In this document: piece after piece, positions 50,901 to 60,099 of the stretch
How positions within the stretch are numbered: the first letter of the stretch is position 1
Layout of the letters: each line of letters opens with the position of its first letter
Position numbers and translations under genes: made by a program
The notes under the pieces: generated by a model
What the model saw: only the letters and a program-made list of their open reading frames with translations
Databases searched by the model: none
What the model was told of the DNA's origin: nothing
Source of the DNA: an uncultured Christensenellaceae bacterium
GTDB lineage: Bacteria; Bacillota; Clostridia; Christensenellales; Borkfalkiaceae
Direction: 5' to 3'
NCBI GenBank assembly: GCA_910587825.1
Contig: CAJUNJ010000001.1
Span: forward strand, 154,406-218,405
DNA: 64,000 nucleotides

Positions 50901-53675
50901 ATGAGTAAAATTGTTTTTAAAGTCAACGGCAGAAAAGACGACGGCGGCGAAGAAAATAAACGCGACGCCAAAAAACCCGAAAAAGCCGAAATGACGCAAG
51001 ATGTCCAATCAGCAAAAGAAGACGAACGTACCGCCGAAAGCGAAAGCGCGGCGGCAGCCGCCGAACCTGCCGTAACCGCGGAAGAAATTATTTCCGCTGC
51101 GGGAAGCGACGGCGAGGAAAAGCACGACGAGTTCGACAAAGAAAAAATTATTAAATATTTCAAGCGTCACCCCAAAAAGCAAGTCAACACGAAAGTCGAA
51201 AGATTTTCGCCCAAACTCAATTACGGACTTGACGCCGAACAGGTAAAGACAAGGTTCACCCAATTTCTGTTCAACGATACGAACAAAAAATACTCCCGTT
51301 CGTACGCCAGCATTTTTATTGGAAACATCTGTACCTTCTTCAACCTGCTTTGCCTTATCGCCGGCATTGCGCTTATACTTGCAAATACAAAAGGTATTAC
51401 AAACTATCTTGTAATTTTCATAACTTCGGCAAACATATTTATCGGCATTGTGCAGGAAATACGTTCTAAACTGTCTATCGACAAACTGTCGATACTAAAC
51501 GCCAACACCATTAAGGTCGTGCGGGACGGCGAAGTTACGGAAATACCCGTAAACGAAATAGTTTTGGACGACGTAATTATAATGGAACTCGGCAATCAGG
51601 TCCCCGCAGACTGTATACTTGCCGAAGGCACGGTTGAAGTAAACGAAAGCCTTTTGACGGGCGAATCGGTTGCCATTAAGAAAAATGCAGGTGACATTCT
51701 GTATGCGGGAAGCTTTATTTCAAGCGGAAGCGGTAAATGCAGGGTTGAAAAAGTCGGTAAGGAAACTTATATAGAAAAACTTACTTCGAAAGCAAAAAAA
51801 TACAAAAGACCCAATTCCGAGCTTATGAATTCGACAAAGCTTATAATTAAGGTCATTTCGGTAATTATCATTCCAATCGCAATAGGTATGTATCTTGTAT
51901 CGTTTAAAGCTGTAAACGACCCCGCGTTCCTTGAAAAATATCCTTCTATGGCGGAAGCCTGGGCGGGCGTGCAGGCGGCGCTGTTCAGCCAGAACGTAAA
52001 CTTTTCAATACAGCGTACCTGTTCCGTCGTAATAGGTATGATACCTTCGGGAATGCTGCTTTTGACAAGCGTTGCGCTTGCCGTAGGTATTGTAAGGCTT
52101 GCGAAAAACCAGACGCTTGTGCAGGATATGTATTCTCTTGAAATGCTTGCAAGGGTAAACGTACTGTGCCTTGACAAGACGGGAACCATCACCGACGGCA
52201 GAATGAGGGTTAACGACTGCATTATTTTAAATACGGTAAGCGATTATTCGCTTAACGACATTATGGGCAGTATGCTTGCCGCGCTTGACGACAACAACCA
52301 GACTTCCATCGCTCTTCACAACCATTTCGGAACAAATGATAAGTTCAGTCCCGTAAACACCATTCCGTTTTCGTCAAAAAGAAAACTTTCGGCGGTAACG
52401 TTTGAAGACGCGGGAACGTTTGTAATGGGCGCGCCCGAATTCGTTTTAAAACCTTACCCCGCGAAAGTAGAAAAAATAGTAAAGAGCTATGCGCAGATGG
52501 GGCTTCGCGTAATAGTGCTTGCGCATTCCCCTACCCCCATCGTCGGCGATAAACTTCCTTCCGTACTTAAACCCATTGCGGTAATTTCCATTGCCGACAA
52601 TATACGTGAAGACGCGATAGATACCATCAAATGGTTCGCCGACAACGACGTAAACGTAAAAGTAATTTCGGGCGACAACCCCGTCACCGTTTGCGAAGTC
52701 GCAAAGCGTGCCGGAATAAAGAATGCGGAAAAATATATTTCTTTGGAAGGGCTTAACGAAAAGGAAGTCGAAAACGTAGCCAACAAATACACCGTTTTCG
52801 GCAGGGTATCGCCCGAACAGAAAGCAGTTCTCGTAAGATCTATAAAGTCCGAAGGCAACACCGTTGCAATGACCGGCGACGGCGTAAACGACATACTTGC
52901 ACTTAAAGAAGCCGACTGTGCGATTTCCGTTGCTTCCGGCAGTGAAGCGGCAAGAAACGTAAGTCATATCGTGCTTATGGACAACAACTTCAACAATATG
53001 CCCAAAGTTGTTGCGGAAGGCAGGCGCGTTATCAACAACATTAAAAACTCGTCGTCGCTGTACCTGATGAAGACGCTGTTTACGGCTATGCTTGCGGTAA
53101 TTTGCGTTGCAATGGGAATACCCTATCTGTTTATGCCGCAGAACGTACTTCTGCTTGAATTTTGCATTATAGCCATTCCTTCGTTCTTCCTTTCACTGCA
53201 ACCCAACAAGGAACGCGTGCAGGGCAAGTTTATAACGCACGTTATGAGCGGGGCGATTTCGGGCGCATTGGTAATGATTATCTGCGTAATGTCTATGTTT
53301 ATTACAAACGAAATAGACAAAGCAGAATTCGGACAGCATTACCTTGCAATGTGTATGATTGCCCTTACCTTCTCAGGACTTGTTATGGTGTTCAGACTGT
53401 GCCAGCCGTTTAACGTATTCCGCGCCGTGCTGTGCGCAAGTATGTTTGCGCTGTGCGTAACGGCGTTTGCCGTACCGCAGATTACCGAACTTTTATACAA
53501 GGGTTGGAGCAATATCAAATGGGACTATGCAAAGATACTTATAATTGTCGTCGTAATAGAAGCGGCGTTCCCGCTGTCAAGCTGGCTGATAAGTCTTATG
53601 CATATCATCTTCCCCTCTTCGGTAAATAAAAAGCCTGTGCGTAACGAAGAAAAAGACCCGCAGACTGTCCAATAA
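50901..53675 (+). CDS. Cation-transporting P-type ATPase, CtpE-like
   Basis: A 924-residue pump with an unusual ~95-residue charged N-terminal extension rich in Lys, Glu and Ala. The core has the actuator motif LLTGESVAIK, the phosphorylation site CLDKTGTITDG (Asp near 425), the nucleotide-binding KRKLSAVTFED region and the hinge MTGDGVNDILALKEAD. Ten helices are predicted. The sequence type matches the HAD-IC family close to CtpE, a calcium pump in mycobacteria; ion specificity is not certain here. No ribosome binding site is evident. Confidence 0.88.
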   Translation: MSKIVFKVNGRKDDGGEENKRDAKKPEKAEMTQDVQSAKEDERTAESESAAAAAEPAVTAEEIISAAGSDGEEKHDEFDKEKIIKYFKRHPKKQVNTKVERFSPKLNYGLDAEQVKTRFTQFLFNDTNKKYSRSYASIFIGNICTFFNLLCLIAGIALILANTKGITNYLVIFITSANIFIGIVQEIRSKLSIDKLSILNANTIKVVRDGEVTEIPVNEIVLDDVIIMELGNQVPADCILAEGTVEVNESLLTGESVAIKKNAGDILYAGSFISSGSGKCRVEKVGKETYIEKLTSKAKKYKRPNSELMNSTKLIIKVISVIIIPIAIGMYLVSFKAVNDPAFLEKYPSMAEAWAGVQAALFSQNVNFSIQRTCSVVIGMIPSGMLLLTSVALAVGIVRLAKNQTLVQDMYSLEMLARVNVLCLDKTGTITDGRMRVNDCIILNTVSDYSLNDIMGSMLAALDDNNQTSIALHNHFGTNDKFSPVNTIPFSSKRKLSAVTFEDAGTFVMGAPEFVLKPYPAKVEKIVKSYAQMGLRVIVLAHSPTPIVGDKLPSVLKPIAVISIADNIREDAIDTIKWFADNDVNVKVISGDNPVTVCEVAKRAGIKNAEKYISLEGLNEKEVENVANKYTVFGRVSPEQKAVLVRSIKSEGNTVAMTGDGVNDILALKEADCAISVASGSEAARNVSHIVLMDNNFNNMPKVVAEGRRVINNIKNSSSLYLMKTLFTAMLAVICVAMGIPYLFMPQNVLLLEFCIIAIPSFFLSLQPNKERVQGKFITHVMSGAISGALVMIICVMSMFITNEIDKAEFGQHYLAMCMIALTFSGLVMVFRLCQPFNVFRAVLCASMFALCVTAFAVPQITELLYKGWSNIKWDYAKILIIVVVIEAAFPLSSWLISLMHIIFPSSVNKKPVRNEEKDPQTVQ

Positions 53676-53691
53676 AATATCGATTAAATAT

Positions 53692-53709
53692 ATAAAAAAT
53701 AACGGAGAA
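53692..53709. repeat. Left 18-bp inverted repeat of the vat cassette
   Basis: ATAAAAAATAACGGAGAA, exactly repeated in inverted orientation at 54547-54564. It starts 17 bp after the P-type ATPase stop codon. Confidence 0.8.
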
Positions 53710-53773
53710 TGCGCATTTCTCATAGGGAATTGAACACCCAAAATATTTTATTGATACGCTTTCAGATTATGAA

Positions 53774-53806
53774 AAAAGCACTCGAACATTTTATTCGAGT
53801 GCTTTT
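53774..53806 (-). terminator. Terminator of the vat-like gene
   Basis: A 13-bp perfect stem (53774-53786 with 53794-53806) and 7-nt loop, 32 bp after the minus-strand stop and followed by T on that strand. Confidence 0.85.
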
Positions 53807-53838
53807 AGCTAAACTTTATTAGAAAGATAAATTGAAAT

Positions 53839-54480
53839 TTATCGTTCAAATCTAGAAATAAACAATTCTATATTTTTATCTTGCAAAAGTTCATAATTCT
53901 TTTCAATCGTTTCAATCGGCATATCCCACCATTTAAGTTTTAACAGTCGCTCAATCGTGTTGCTGTCAAATCGTCTTTTAACTACATTTGCAGGATTGCC
54001 TGCCGCTATGGAATACGGCGGAATATCTTTTGCCACAACAGCATTCGCGCCTATGATACATCCGTCGCCTACCTTAACTCCGGGCATAATAGTAACATTT
54101 TGCCCAATCCAAACATCATTTCCTATAACGGTATCACCTTTATGCGGAACAATATCGTTGGGTATCGTCGGTTTGTTTTCTATAAATATGCCGAAAGGAA
54201 ACGCCGAAATACCGTTCATAGGGTGATTTGCGCCGTTCATAATAAATTCAATTCCTTTTGCAATGCTGCAAAACTTTCCTATAATGAGTTTATCGCCTAA
54301 ATGCGGATAAAAATGTGTGACGTGATTTTCAAAATCTTCTCCACCCGAACGAATATCGTCATAATAGGTATAATCTCCGACAATAATATTCGGATTTGTT
54401 ATTATATTTTTTATATAACAAAGCGAAGGAACTTTTGGTTGAGGATGTATTTCATCTTTGTTTTTGAATAATAGATTCAT
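53839..54480 (-). CDS. Vat-type xenobiotic O-acetyltransferase (hexapeptide repeat)
   Basis: A 213-residue left-handed beta-helix acetyltransferase. The N-terminal IIVGDYTYYDD and the catalytic His loop EFIMNGANHPMNGISAFPF match streptogramin/chloramphenicol acetyltransferases of the Vat/XAT group. Hexapeptide repeats follow (VIGNDVWIGQNVTIMPGVKV, then GCIIGANAVVAKDIPPYSIA). Such enzymes inactivate virginiamycin-type streptogramins or chloramphenicol, but many relatives have unknown substrates. The gene is AT-rich, monocistronic and enclosed by 18-bp inverted repeats, suggesting acquisition. Confidence 0.85.
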   Translation of the reverse strand: MNLLFKNKDEIHPQPKVPSLCYIKNIITNPNIIVGDYTYYDDIRSGGEDFENHVTHFYPHLGDKLIIGKFCSIAKGIEFIMNGANHPMNGISAFPFGIFIENKPTIPNDIVPHKGDTVIGNDVWIGQNVTIMPGVKVGDGCIIGANAVVAKDIPPYSIAAGNPANVVKRRFDSNTIERLLKLKWWDMPIETIEKNYELLQDKNIELFISRFER

Positions 54481-54546
54481 TGAAAATAACTCTCCGTTAA
54501 ATTACTGTTTATCGTACAATCATTATATCACGAAACTGCGATAAAT

Positions 54547-54564
54547 TTCTCCGTTATTTTTTAT
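54547..54564. repeat. Right 18-bp inverted repeat of the vat cassette
   Basis: Exact reverse complement of 53692-53709. It lies 66 bp upstream of the vat-like start codon and 46 bp past the gyrA stop. Confidence 0.8.
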
Positions 54565-54609
54565 TTGCTTTTATCTTTACCTTAAAATCCGGCAAAGAAC
54601 CTTTATATA

Positions 54610-57225
54610 TTAAATTTCGTTATCGTCGGAGCCGTCGGTGTTAACTTCTTCTTCAAAGTCTTCTACGCCTGCGCCGTCGGCTGCGATATCGGATGCGGGA
54701 ACCGTAAGTTCGGGTGCGTGTTCCAAAAGTTCTTCCGCGGCTTCGTCCTCATCCCTTGCCGTAAGCGCAATGGTAGCTACCGCACCGTCTTTAAGGCGCA
54801 TAAGCCTTACGCCCTTGGTATTTCTGCCAATACGTGAAATGCTGTCGCAATGCATTCTGATAATCGTACCGCCGTCCGAAATAATCATAACGTCGTCCTT
54901 ATCCGTAACCTGCTTCATATTTACAAGATAGCCCGTCACTTCGTTGAATACGCCCGCCTTGATGCCCATACCTGCCCTGCCTTGCAGTCTGTAATCTTCA
55001 AGGTCGCTGCGCTTACCGAAGCCGTTGGAAGTTACCGTAAGCACGTCCTTGCTTTCGTCTACGACAAGCATATCGACAAGACAGTCGTCTGCACCGAGTT
55101 TCATAGCTCTTACGCCTGCGGTGTCCCTGCCCATTGAACGCACGTTGCTTTCCGAGAACCTTATGCACTTGCCCGAACGCGAAGCTATCATAAGTTCGCT
55201 GTTGCCCGTGGTAAGAACTACCGACATAAGGTCGTCGCCGTCGTTAAGCTTAATTGCTATTTTGCCGTTTTTGTTTATGCGGTTAAATTCCTTAATGTTG
55301 GTCTTTTTAATTAAGCCCTTGCGGGTTGCAAAAGCGATATTGCCTTCAAGCCCGGCCTGTACGGGCATAAGCGTGTTTATCTTTTCATCCTGCGCTATCT
55401 GTACTATATTTACAATCGCTCTTCCGCGGGCTATACGCGTCGCTTCGGGTATTTCGTAAGCCTTTATGCGGTAAACCTTTCCGCGGTCTGAGAACAGCAG
55501 AATATCGTCGTGCGAAGAACAGACGAACATACGCTCTACAAAGTCCTCTTCCTTGGGGCGGTGAGCAGTAATTCCCTTACCTCCGCGGTTCTGGGCGTGG
55601 TATTCGGTTACGGGAAGACGCTTTACGTAACCCGTATGCGTCATAGAAATGACAACCTGCTCAACTGGAATTAAATCGGCGTCTTCTATTTCGCCGTCGA
55701 AATCTATTGAAATTTCTGTCTTTCTTTCGGAAGGATATTTGCGCTTGATTTCCAAAAGGTCTGTCTTGATTATATCAAGCACCCTGCTTTCGTGCGCAAG
55801 AATATCTTTATAGTCGGCAATAAGAGCTTCAAGCTGGTTTAGTTCGTCCTTTAACTTATCGACTTCGAGATGGGAAAGTCTGTACAGTCTGAGTTCTGCA
55901 ACCGCGGTAGCCTGACGTTCGTCAAGTTCGAAATTGGCGGTAAGCTTTTTAACGCAGTCGGCTTTGTCCACCGCCTTACGGCAGACTTCGACGACTTCTT
56001 CAATACTTGCCTGCGCAATGACGAGTCCGCGCAAGATATGCGCCCTTTCTTCGGTTTTGGCAAGGTCGAACCTGGTACGGCGGATTATAATGTCTTTCTG
56101 GTGTTCGAGATAGTAATATATAAACTCTCTTAAATTCAGAATGCGCGGTGTGCCGTCGACGAGCGCAAGCATTATAAGCCCGTCAGAAATCTGCAAATTA
56201 GTATGCTTGTACAGCGTGTTTAAAACGACTTGCGGGTTGGAATCTTTTTTCAGCTCTATTACGATACGCATACCGTCGCGGTCGGATTCTTCGCGGATGT
56301 CGGCAATGCCCTCTATCTTCTTATCTTTTACAAGGTCTGCTATATTTTCGATAAGTTTTGCCTTGTTGACCTGATAAGGAATTTCGGATACGACAATGCG
56401 CGTACGCGTATTGTTACCGCTTTTATACTCTTCCACTTCACAACGGGAACGTATAGTTATACTGCCCCTGCCCGTCTTGTACGCGCGTTTAATTCCGCTT
56501 CTGCCCATTATAAGCGCACCCGTGGGGAAATCGGGGGCGGGGATGTATTGCATAAGTCCCTCAACGTCGATGTCGGGGTTTTCAATCATAGCAACAACGC
56601 CGTCTATAACCTCGCCCAAGTTATGCGGGGGGATATTGGTTGCCATACCTACCGCTATACCGTCGGAACCGTTTACAAGCATATTAGGAAAGCGCGACGG
56701 AAGAACAGTAGGTTGCATACCGGTATCGTCGAACGTCGGGTAGAAGTCGACAGTCTCTTTGTCGAGGTCACGGAGCATTTCGGCAGAAAGTCTGCTTAAT
56801 CTCGCTTCGGTATATCTCATAGCCGCGGCGGGGTCGCCGTCGACCGAGCCGAAGTTGCCGTGACCTTCTATCAACGGGAAGTTAATAGAAAAGTCCTGCG
56901 CAAGCCTTACAAGCGCATCGTAGACAGAACTGTCGCCGTGGGGGTGATATTTACCGAGGCAGTCGCCGACGATACGCGCGCATTTTCTGAACGCCTTGTC
57001 GGAATACAAACCGAGTTCGTGCATCGAATATAAAATACGCCTGTGGACGGGTTTCAGACCGTCCCTTACGTCGGGAATGGCACGCGACACATTGACCGCC
57101 ATTGCATATGCTATGAATGATTTTTTAAGTTCTTCTTCAACTTCCACGTCGAGAAGCTTGGTAAGTTCGAGCGTCTTTTTAAATTCTTCGGTAAGATCTG
57201 CGCTGCTTGTTGTTTTCTTTGCCAT
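54610..57225 (-). CDS. gyrA: DNA gyrase subunit A
   Basis: An 871-residue topoisomerase subunit. The breakage-reunion domain carries the catalytic Tyr in AAMRYTEARLSRL. The quinolone-resistance region reads HPHGDSSVYDALVR, with Ser and Asp at the positions equivalent to E. coli 83 and 87, so the commonest resistance changes are absent. The C-terminal pinwheel includes the GyrA-box variant QNRGGKGI, which separates gyrase from topoisomerase IV. An acidic tail follows (about 815-871). It lies 9 nt after gyrB. Confidence 0.95.
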   Translation of the reverse strand: MAKKTTSSADLTEEFKKTLELTKLLDVEVEEELKKSFIAYAMAVNVSRAIPDVRDGLKPVHRRILYSMHELGLYSDKAFRKCARIVGDCLGKYHPHGDSSVYDALVRLAQDFSINFPLIEGHGNFGSVDGDPAAAMRYTEARLSRLSAEMLRDLDKETVDFYPTFDDTGMQPTVLPSRFPNMLVNGSDGIAVGMATNIPPHNLGEVIDGVVAMIENPDIDVEGLMQYIPAPDFPTGALIMGRSGIKRAYKTGRGSITIRSRCEVEEYKSGNNTRTRIVVSEIPYQVNKAKLIENIADLVKDKKIEGIADIREESDRDGMRIVIELKKDSNPQVVLNTLYKHTNLQISDGLIMLALVDGTPRILNLREFIYYYLEHQKDIIIRRTRFDLAKTEERAHILRGLVIAQASIEEVVEVCRKAVDKADCVKKLTANFELDERQATAVAELRLYRLSHLEVDKLKDELNQLEALIADYKDILAHESRVLDIIKTDLLEIKRKYPSERKTEISIDFDGEIEDADLIPVEQVVISMTHTGYVKRLPVTEYHAQNRGGKGITAHRPKEEDFVERMFVCSSHDDILLFSDRGKVYRIKAYEIPEATRIARGRAIVNIVQIAQDEKINTLMPVQAGLEGNIAFATRKGLIKKTNIKEFNRINKNGKIAIKLNDGDDLMSVVLTTGNSELMIASRSGKCIRFSESNVRSMGRDTAGVRAMKLGADDCLVDMLVVDESKDVLTVTSNGFGKRSDLEDYRLQGRAGMGIKAGVFNEVTGYLVNMKQVTDKDDVMIISDGGTIIRMHCDSISRIGRNTKGVRLMRLKDGAVATIALTARDEDEAAEELLEHAPELTVPASDIAADGAGVEDFEEEVNTDGSDDNEI

Positions 57226-57234
57226 AACTCCTCC

Positions 57235-59160
57235 TTATACATCCAACTCTTCAACGAGTTTGGCGTTCTCTTCGATAAACTGACGTCTGAGTTCGGGTTG
57301 TTCGCCCATAAGAAGCGAAAAATATTTGTCGGCTTCTACGGCGTCTTCGACGTTTATTCTTACAAGCGTGCGCCTTGCGGGGTCCATTGTCGTCTCCCAA
57401 AGCTGTTCTTTATTCATTTCGCCCAAGCCCTTATAGCGTTGAAGTTCAAACTTGCCCTGATAGCTGTTTTTAAAGTCTTCAAGCGCCTTGTCGTCGTAAA
57501 GATAAGTGTCCGGTATTCCCTTGCCCGACACCTTGTAAAGGGGCGGTTGCGCGGCGTATACGTGACCGTTTTCTACAAGCGGACGCATATACCTGAAAAA
57601 GAAAGTGAGAAGCAAAATTCTTATATGCGAACCGTCTACGTCGGCGTCGGTCATAATGATAATTCTGTCGTAACGCAGTTTGCTTTCGTCGTAATTTTCC
57701 TGTATTCCGCATCCGAAAGCCGTTATCATTGCCTTTATCTCTTCGTTGCCGAGCGCACGGTCTATCCTGACTTTTTCCACATTCAGTATCTTTCCGCGTA
57801 ATGGAAGAATCGCCTGAAAGCGTCTATCCCTGCCCTGCTTTGCCGTACCGCCTGCACTGTCGCCTTCGACGATGTAAATTTCGCAAAGTTCGGGGCGTTT
57901 GTCTGAACAGTCCGCAAGTTTGCCGGGAAGCTTTGTACTTTCAAGCACGCCCTTGCGGTGGGTTTCTTCACGGGCAAGTCTTGCCGCTTCCCTTGCGCGT
58001 TGCGCCGTAAGACAGCGCATTATAAGCTCTCTCGTTTCGGCGGGATGTTCTTCAAGATACATTCCGAACTTTTCGGTAACGGCTTTCTGCACGAACCCTC
58101 TGACGTACGTAGAACACAGCTTGCTCTTTGTCTGGCTTTCGTACTGGGCGTCGGCTATCTTAACGGATATGACTGCCGTAATGCCTTCGCGCACGTCGTC
58201 GCCCGAAAGTTTGACGTTTTCTTTCAGAATGTTAAGTTTTTTGCCCGCGTCGTTTATTACCTTGGTCAAAGCGGCTTTAAAGCCGTCGAGATGGGTTCCG
58301 CCGTCGGGCTGACGGATATTGTTGGAGAAGGGGAAAATCTGTTCGCTGTATCCGTCGTTATACTGGATGGCTACTTCCAAAAATCTGTCTTCGCCGTTGG
58401 TATCTTCAAAATACACGGGCTTTTCAAAAAGCACCGCCTTGCCCCTGTTTATGTCTTCTATAAAGTGTACAACGCCGCCTTCGTAACAGAAAACGTCGTT
58501 TCTTTCCCTGCCTTCGCGTTTATCCGTAAGGGTAAGCGTAAGCCCCTTGTTTAGATAAGAAAGTTCCCTTAAAAGTGTTTTCAACGTGTCGTAATTGAAA
58601 TCGATAGTTTCAAACACGGTAGCGTCGGGGTGGAAGGTTATCGTCGTACCGGTGGCGTCCGTATCCGCAACGGGCTTTAAAGGTTCTTCGGGTATTCCGC
58701 AGTGGTATACCTGACGGAAAGTATGTCCGTTTTGGGATACTTCGGCAATTAACGTGTCCGAAAGCGCGTTTACGCAGGACACGCCGACGCCGTGCAGACC
58801 CGACGAAATTTTATATCCGCCCGCCTTGTTGCCCCCGCCGAACTTTCCGCCCGCGTTGAGGTTTGTAAGCGCAAGCTCTACACCGCTTATTCCTTCTTCT
58901 TCGTTTATGCCGGTAGGAATGCCTCTTCCGTTATCCTTTACGGAACAGGAGCCGTCCTCGGTTATAACTACGTCGATACGGTCGCAATATCCCGCAAGCG
59001 CTTCGTCTATCGAGTTATCTATAACTTCTCTGACAAGACAGTGAAGTCCTTTTTCGTCGGTAGGTCCGATGTACATTCCGGGATGTTCCCTTACGGGTTC
59101 AAGCCCTTTCAAAGCTTTAAGACTGTTTGCGTCGTAGCTGTTGTTGATTTTACCAATCAT
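57235..59160 (-). CDS. gyrB: DNA gyrase subunit B
   Basis: A 641-residue ATPase subunit. GHKL motifs EVIDNSIDEALAGYCD and VKDNGRGIPTG are at the N-terminus. The TOPRIM domain has EGDSAGGTAKQGRDRRFQAI and the metal-binding DADVDGSHIRILLL. The C-terminal KRYKGLGEMNKEQLWETTMD is the usual GyrA-binding end. A promoter and an AGAGGA site precede it, and gyrA follows. recF and dnaN are not adjacent. Confidence 0.97.
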   Translation of the reverse strand: MIGKINNSYDANSLKALKGLEPVREHPGMYIGPTDEKGLHCLVREVIDNSIDEALAGYCDRIDVVITEDGSCSVKDNGRGIPTGINEEEGISGVELALTNLNAGGKFGGGNKAGGYKISSGLHGVGVSCVNALSDTLIAEVSQNGHTFRQVYHCGIPEEPLKPVADTDATGTTITFHPDATVFETIDFNYDTLKTLLRELSYLNKGLTLTLTDKREGRERNDVFCYEGGVVHFIEDINRGKAVLFEKPVYFEDTNGEDRFLEVAIQYNDGYSEQIFPFSNNIRQPDGGTHLDGFKAALTKVINDAGKKLNILKENVKLSGDDVREGITAVISVKIADAQYESQTKSKLCSTYVRGFVQKAVTEKFGMYLEEHPAETRELIMRCLTAQRAREAARLAREETHRKGVLESTKLPGKLADCSDKRPELCEIYIVEGDSAGGTAKQGRDRRFQAILPLRGKILNVEKVRIDRALGNEEIKAMITAFGCGIQENYDESKLRYDRIIIMTDADVDGSHIRILLLTFFFRYMRPLVENGHVYAAQPPLYKVSGKGIPDTYLYDDKALEDFKNSYQGKFELQRYKGLGEMNKEQLWETTMDPARRTLVRINVEDAVEADKYFSLLMGEQPELRRQFIEENAKLVEELDV

Positions 59161-59188
59161 TTTTATTCCTCTTGATTTACTTTAAATT

Positions 59189-59217
59189 ATTATACCATAT
59201 TATATAATCAAAAGCAA
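59189..59217 (-). promoter_or_regulatory. gyrB-gyrA promoter
   Basis: TTGCTT (59212-59217), 17-bp spacer, TATAAT (59189-59194) with extended TG on the minus strand, about 25 nt upstream of ATG 59160. Confidence 0.8.
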
Positions 59218-59258
59218 GTAAATGAATAAAAAAAACCTTTGTTGCATAAGCTGTTTTT

Positions 59259-59414
59259 ATGGAAAAAAACTACTGTCCGAAAGACAAAAATTTTAACGTT
59301 GCGGAAAACTTTTTCGAGTGCGGGACGTGCGGAAATCACGTATGCAAAACTCAGGCGGAACTTTGGGGCAGGGTATGCCCCAACTGCTTCGGCAGACTGT
59401 ACAGAATAAGCTGA
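59259..59414 (+). CDS. Small zinc-ribbon-like protein
   Basis: A 51-residue ORF beginning MEKNYCPKDKNFNVAENFFE, then CGTCGNHVCKTQ and GRVCPNCFGRLYRIS. The CxxC pair GTC/NHVC and CPNC, with an N-terminal Cys, look like a treble-clef or zinc-ribbon fold. It lies between the divergent gyrB and the convergent hisIE, and a terminator begins at its stop codon. No ribosome binding site is visible upstream. It is too short for routine gene finding. Function unknown. Confidence 0.55.
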   Translation: MEKNYCPKDKNFNVAENFFECGTCGNHVCKTQAELWGRVCPNCFGRLYRIS

Positions 59415-59442
59415 AAGGACGGCGCGCTTGCGCCGTCCTTTC
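59413..59442. terminator. Bidirectional terminator after the small ORF and hisIE
   Basis: A 13-bp perfect GC-rich stem (59413-59425 with 59430-59442) and a 4-nt loop, with A/T runs on both sides. Confidence 0.88.
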
Positions 59443-59451
59443 AAATTTAAT

Positions 59452-60099
59452 TTATTGCATTTTCTGCTGTTTTACCTTTTTATCTACAATTTGTCTATTA
59501 GCAAGCTCATTTACGATATCTTCCGTACCTATGCCCGCTTCCGCCATCAGTACCAGAAGATGATACGCCAGGTCGGAAATTTCGAAAATTATCTCTTTTT
59601 TATCCCCGCCCTTGCCCGCTATCACGACCTCGGTACACTCTTCGCCTACCTTTTTCAAAATTTTATCTATGCCCTGCTCAAACAGATAGGACGTATAAGA
59701 ACCCTGCTTAGGGGCTGTCTTTCTGTTCTTTATCAGTTTGTAAAGCGTTTGAAGCGAAAACCCGCCGACGGCGTCGGTCCGGAAGACGTAATCGTTAAAA
59801 CAGCTGTCCGTGCCGAGATGGCAGGCGGGTCCGTCCTTTATTACTTCCACTGTGAGCGCGTCCCTGTCGCAGTCTGTTTTAACCGACACGACGTGCTGGA
59901 AATTACCCGACGTTTCGCCCTTTCTCCAAAGCTTTTTGCGCGAACGGGAGTAAAAACAGGTTTTACCCTCTTCAAGCGTTATTTTCAGACTTTGCGCATT
60001 CATATATGCGACGGTAAGCACTTCTTTTGTGTAAAAGTCGGTAACGACTGCGGGGATAAGTCCGTCGCCGTCAAATTTTAACTGTGAAATTTCAATCAT
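59452..60099 (-). CDS. hisIE: Bifunctional phosphoribosyl-AMP cyclohydrolase/phosphoribosyl-ATP pyrophosphatase
   Basis: A 215-residue fusion enzyme for histidine steps 2 and 3. The HisI half (1-110) has the metal-binding Cys and Asp residues in TCFYSRSRKKLWRKGETSG, VKTDCDRDAL and GPACHLGTDSCF. The HisE half (115-200) has the pyrophosphatase helix KVGEECTEVVIAGKGGDKKE. It overlaps hisF by 4 nt and is the last gene of the operon, before a strong terminator. Confidence 0.96.
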   Translation of the reverse strand: MIEISQLKFDGDGLIPAVVTDFYTKEVLTVAYMNAQSLKITLEEGKTCFYSRSRKKLWRKGETSGNFQHVVSVKTDCDRDALTVEVIKDGPACHLGTDSCFNDYVFRTDAVGGFSLQTLYKLIKNRKTAPKQGSYTSYLFEQGIDKILKKVGEECTEVVIAGKGGDKKEIIFEISDLAYHLLVLMAEAGIGTEDIVNELANRQIVDKKVKQQKMQ

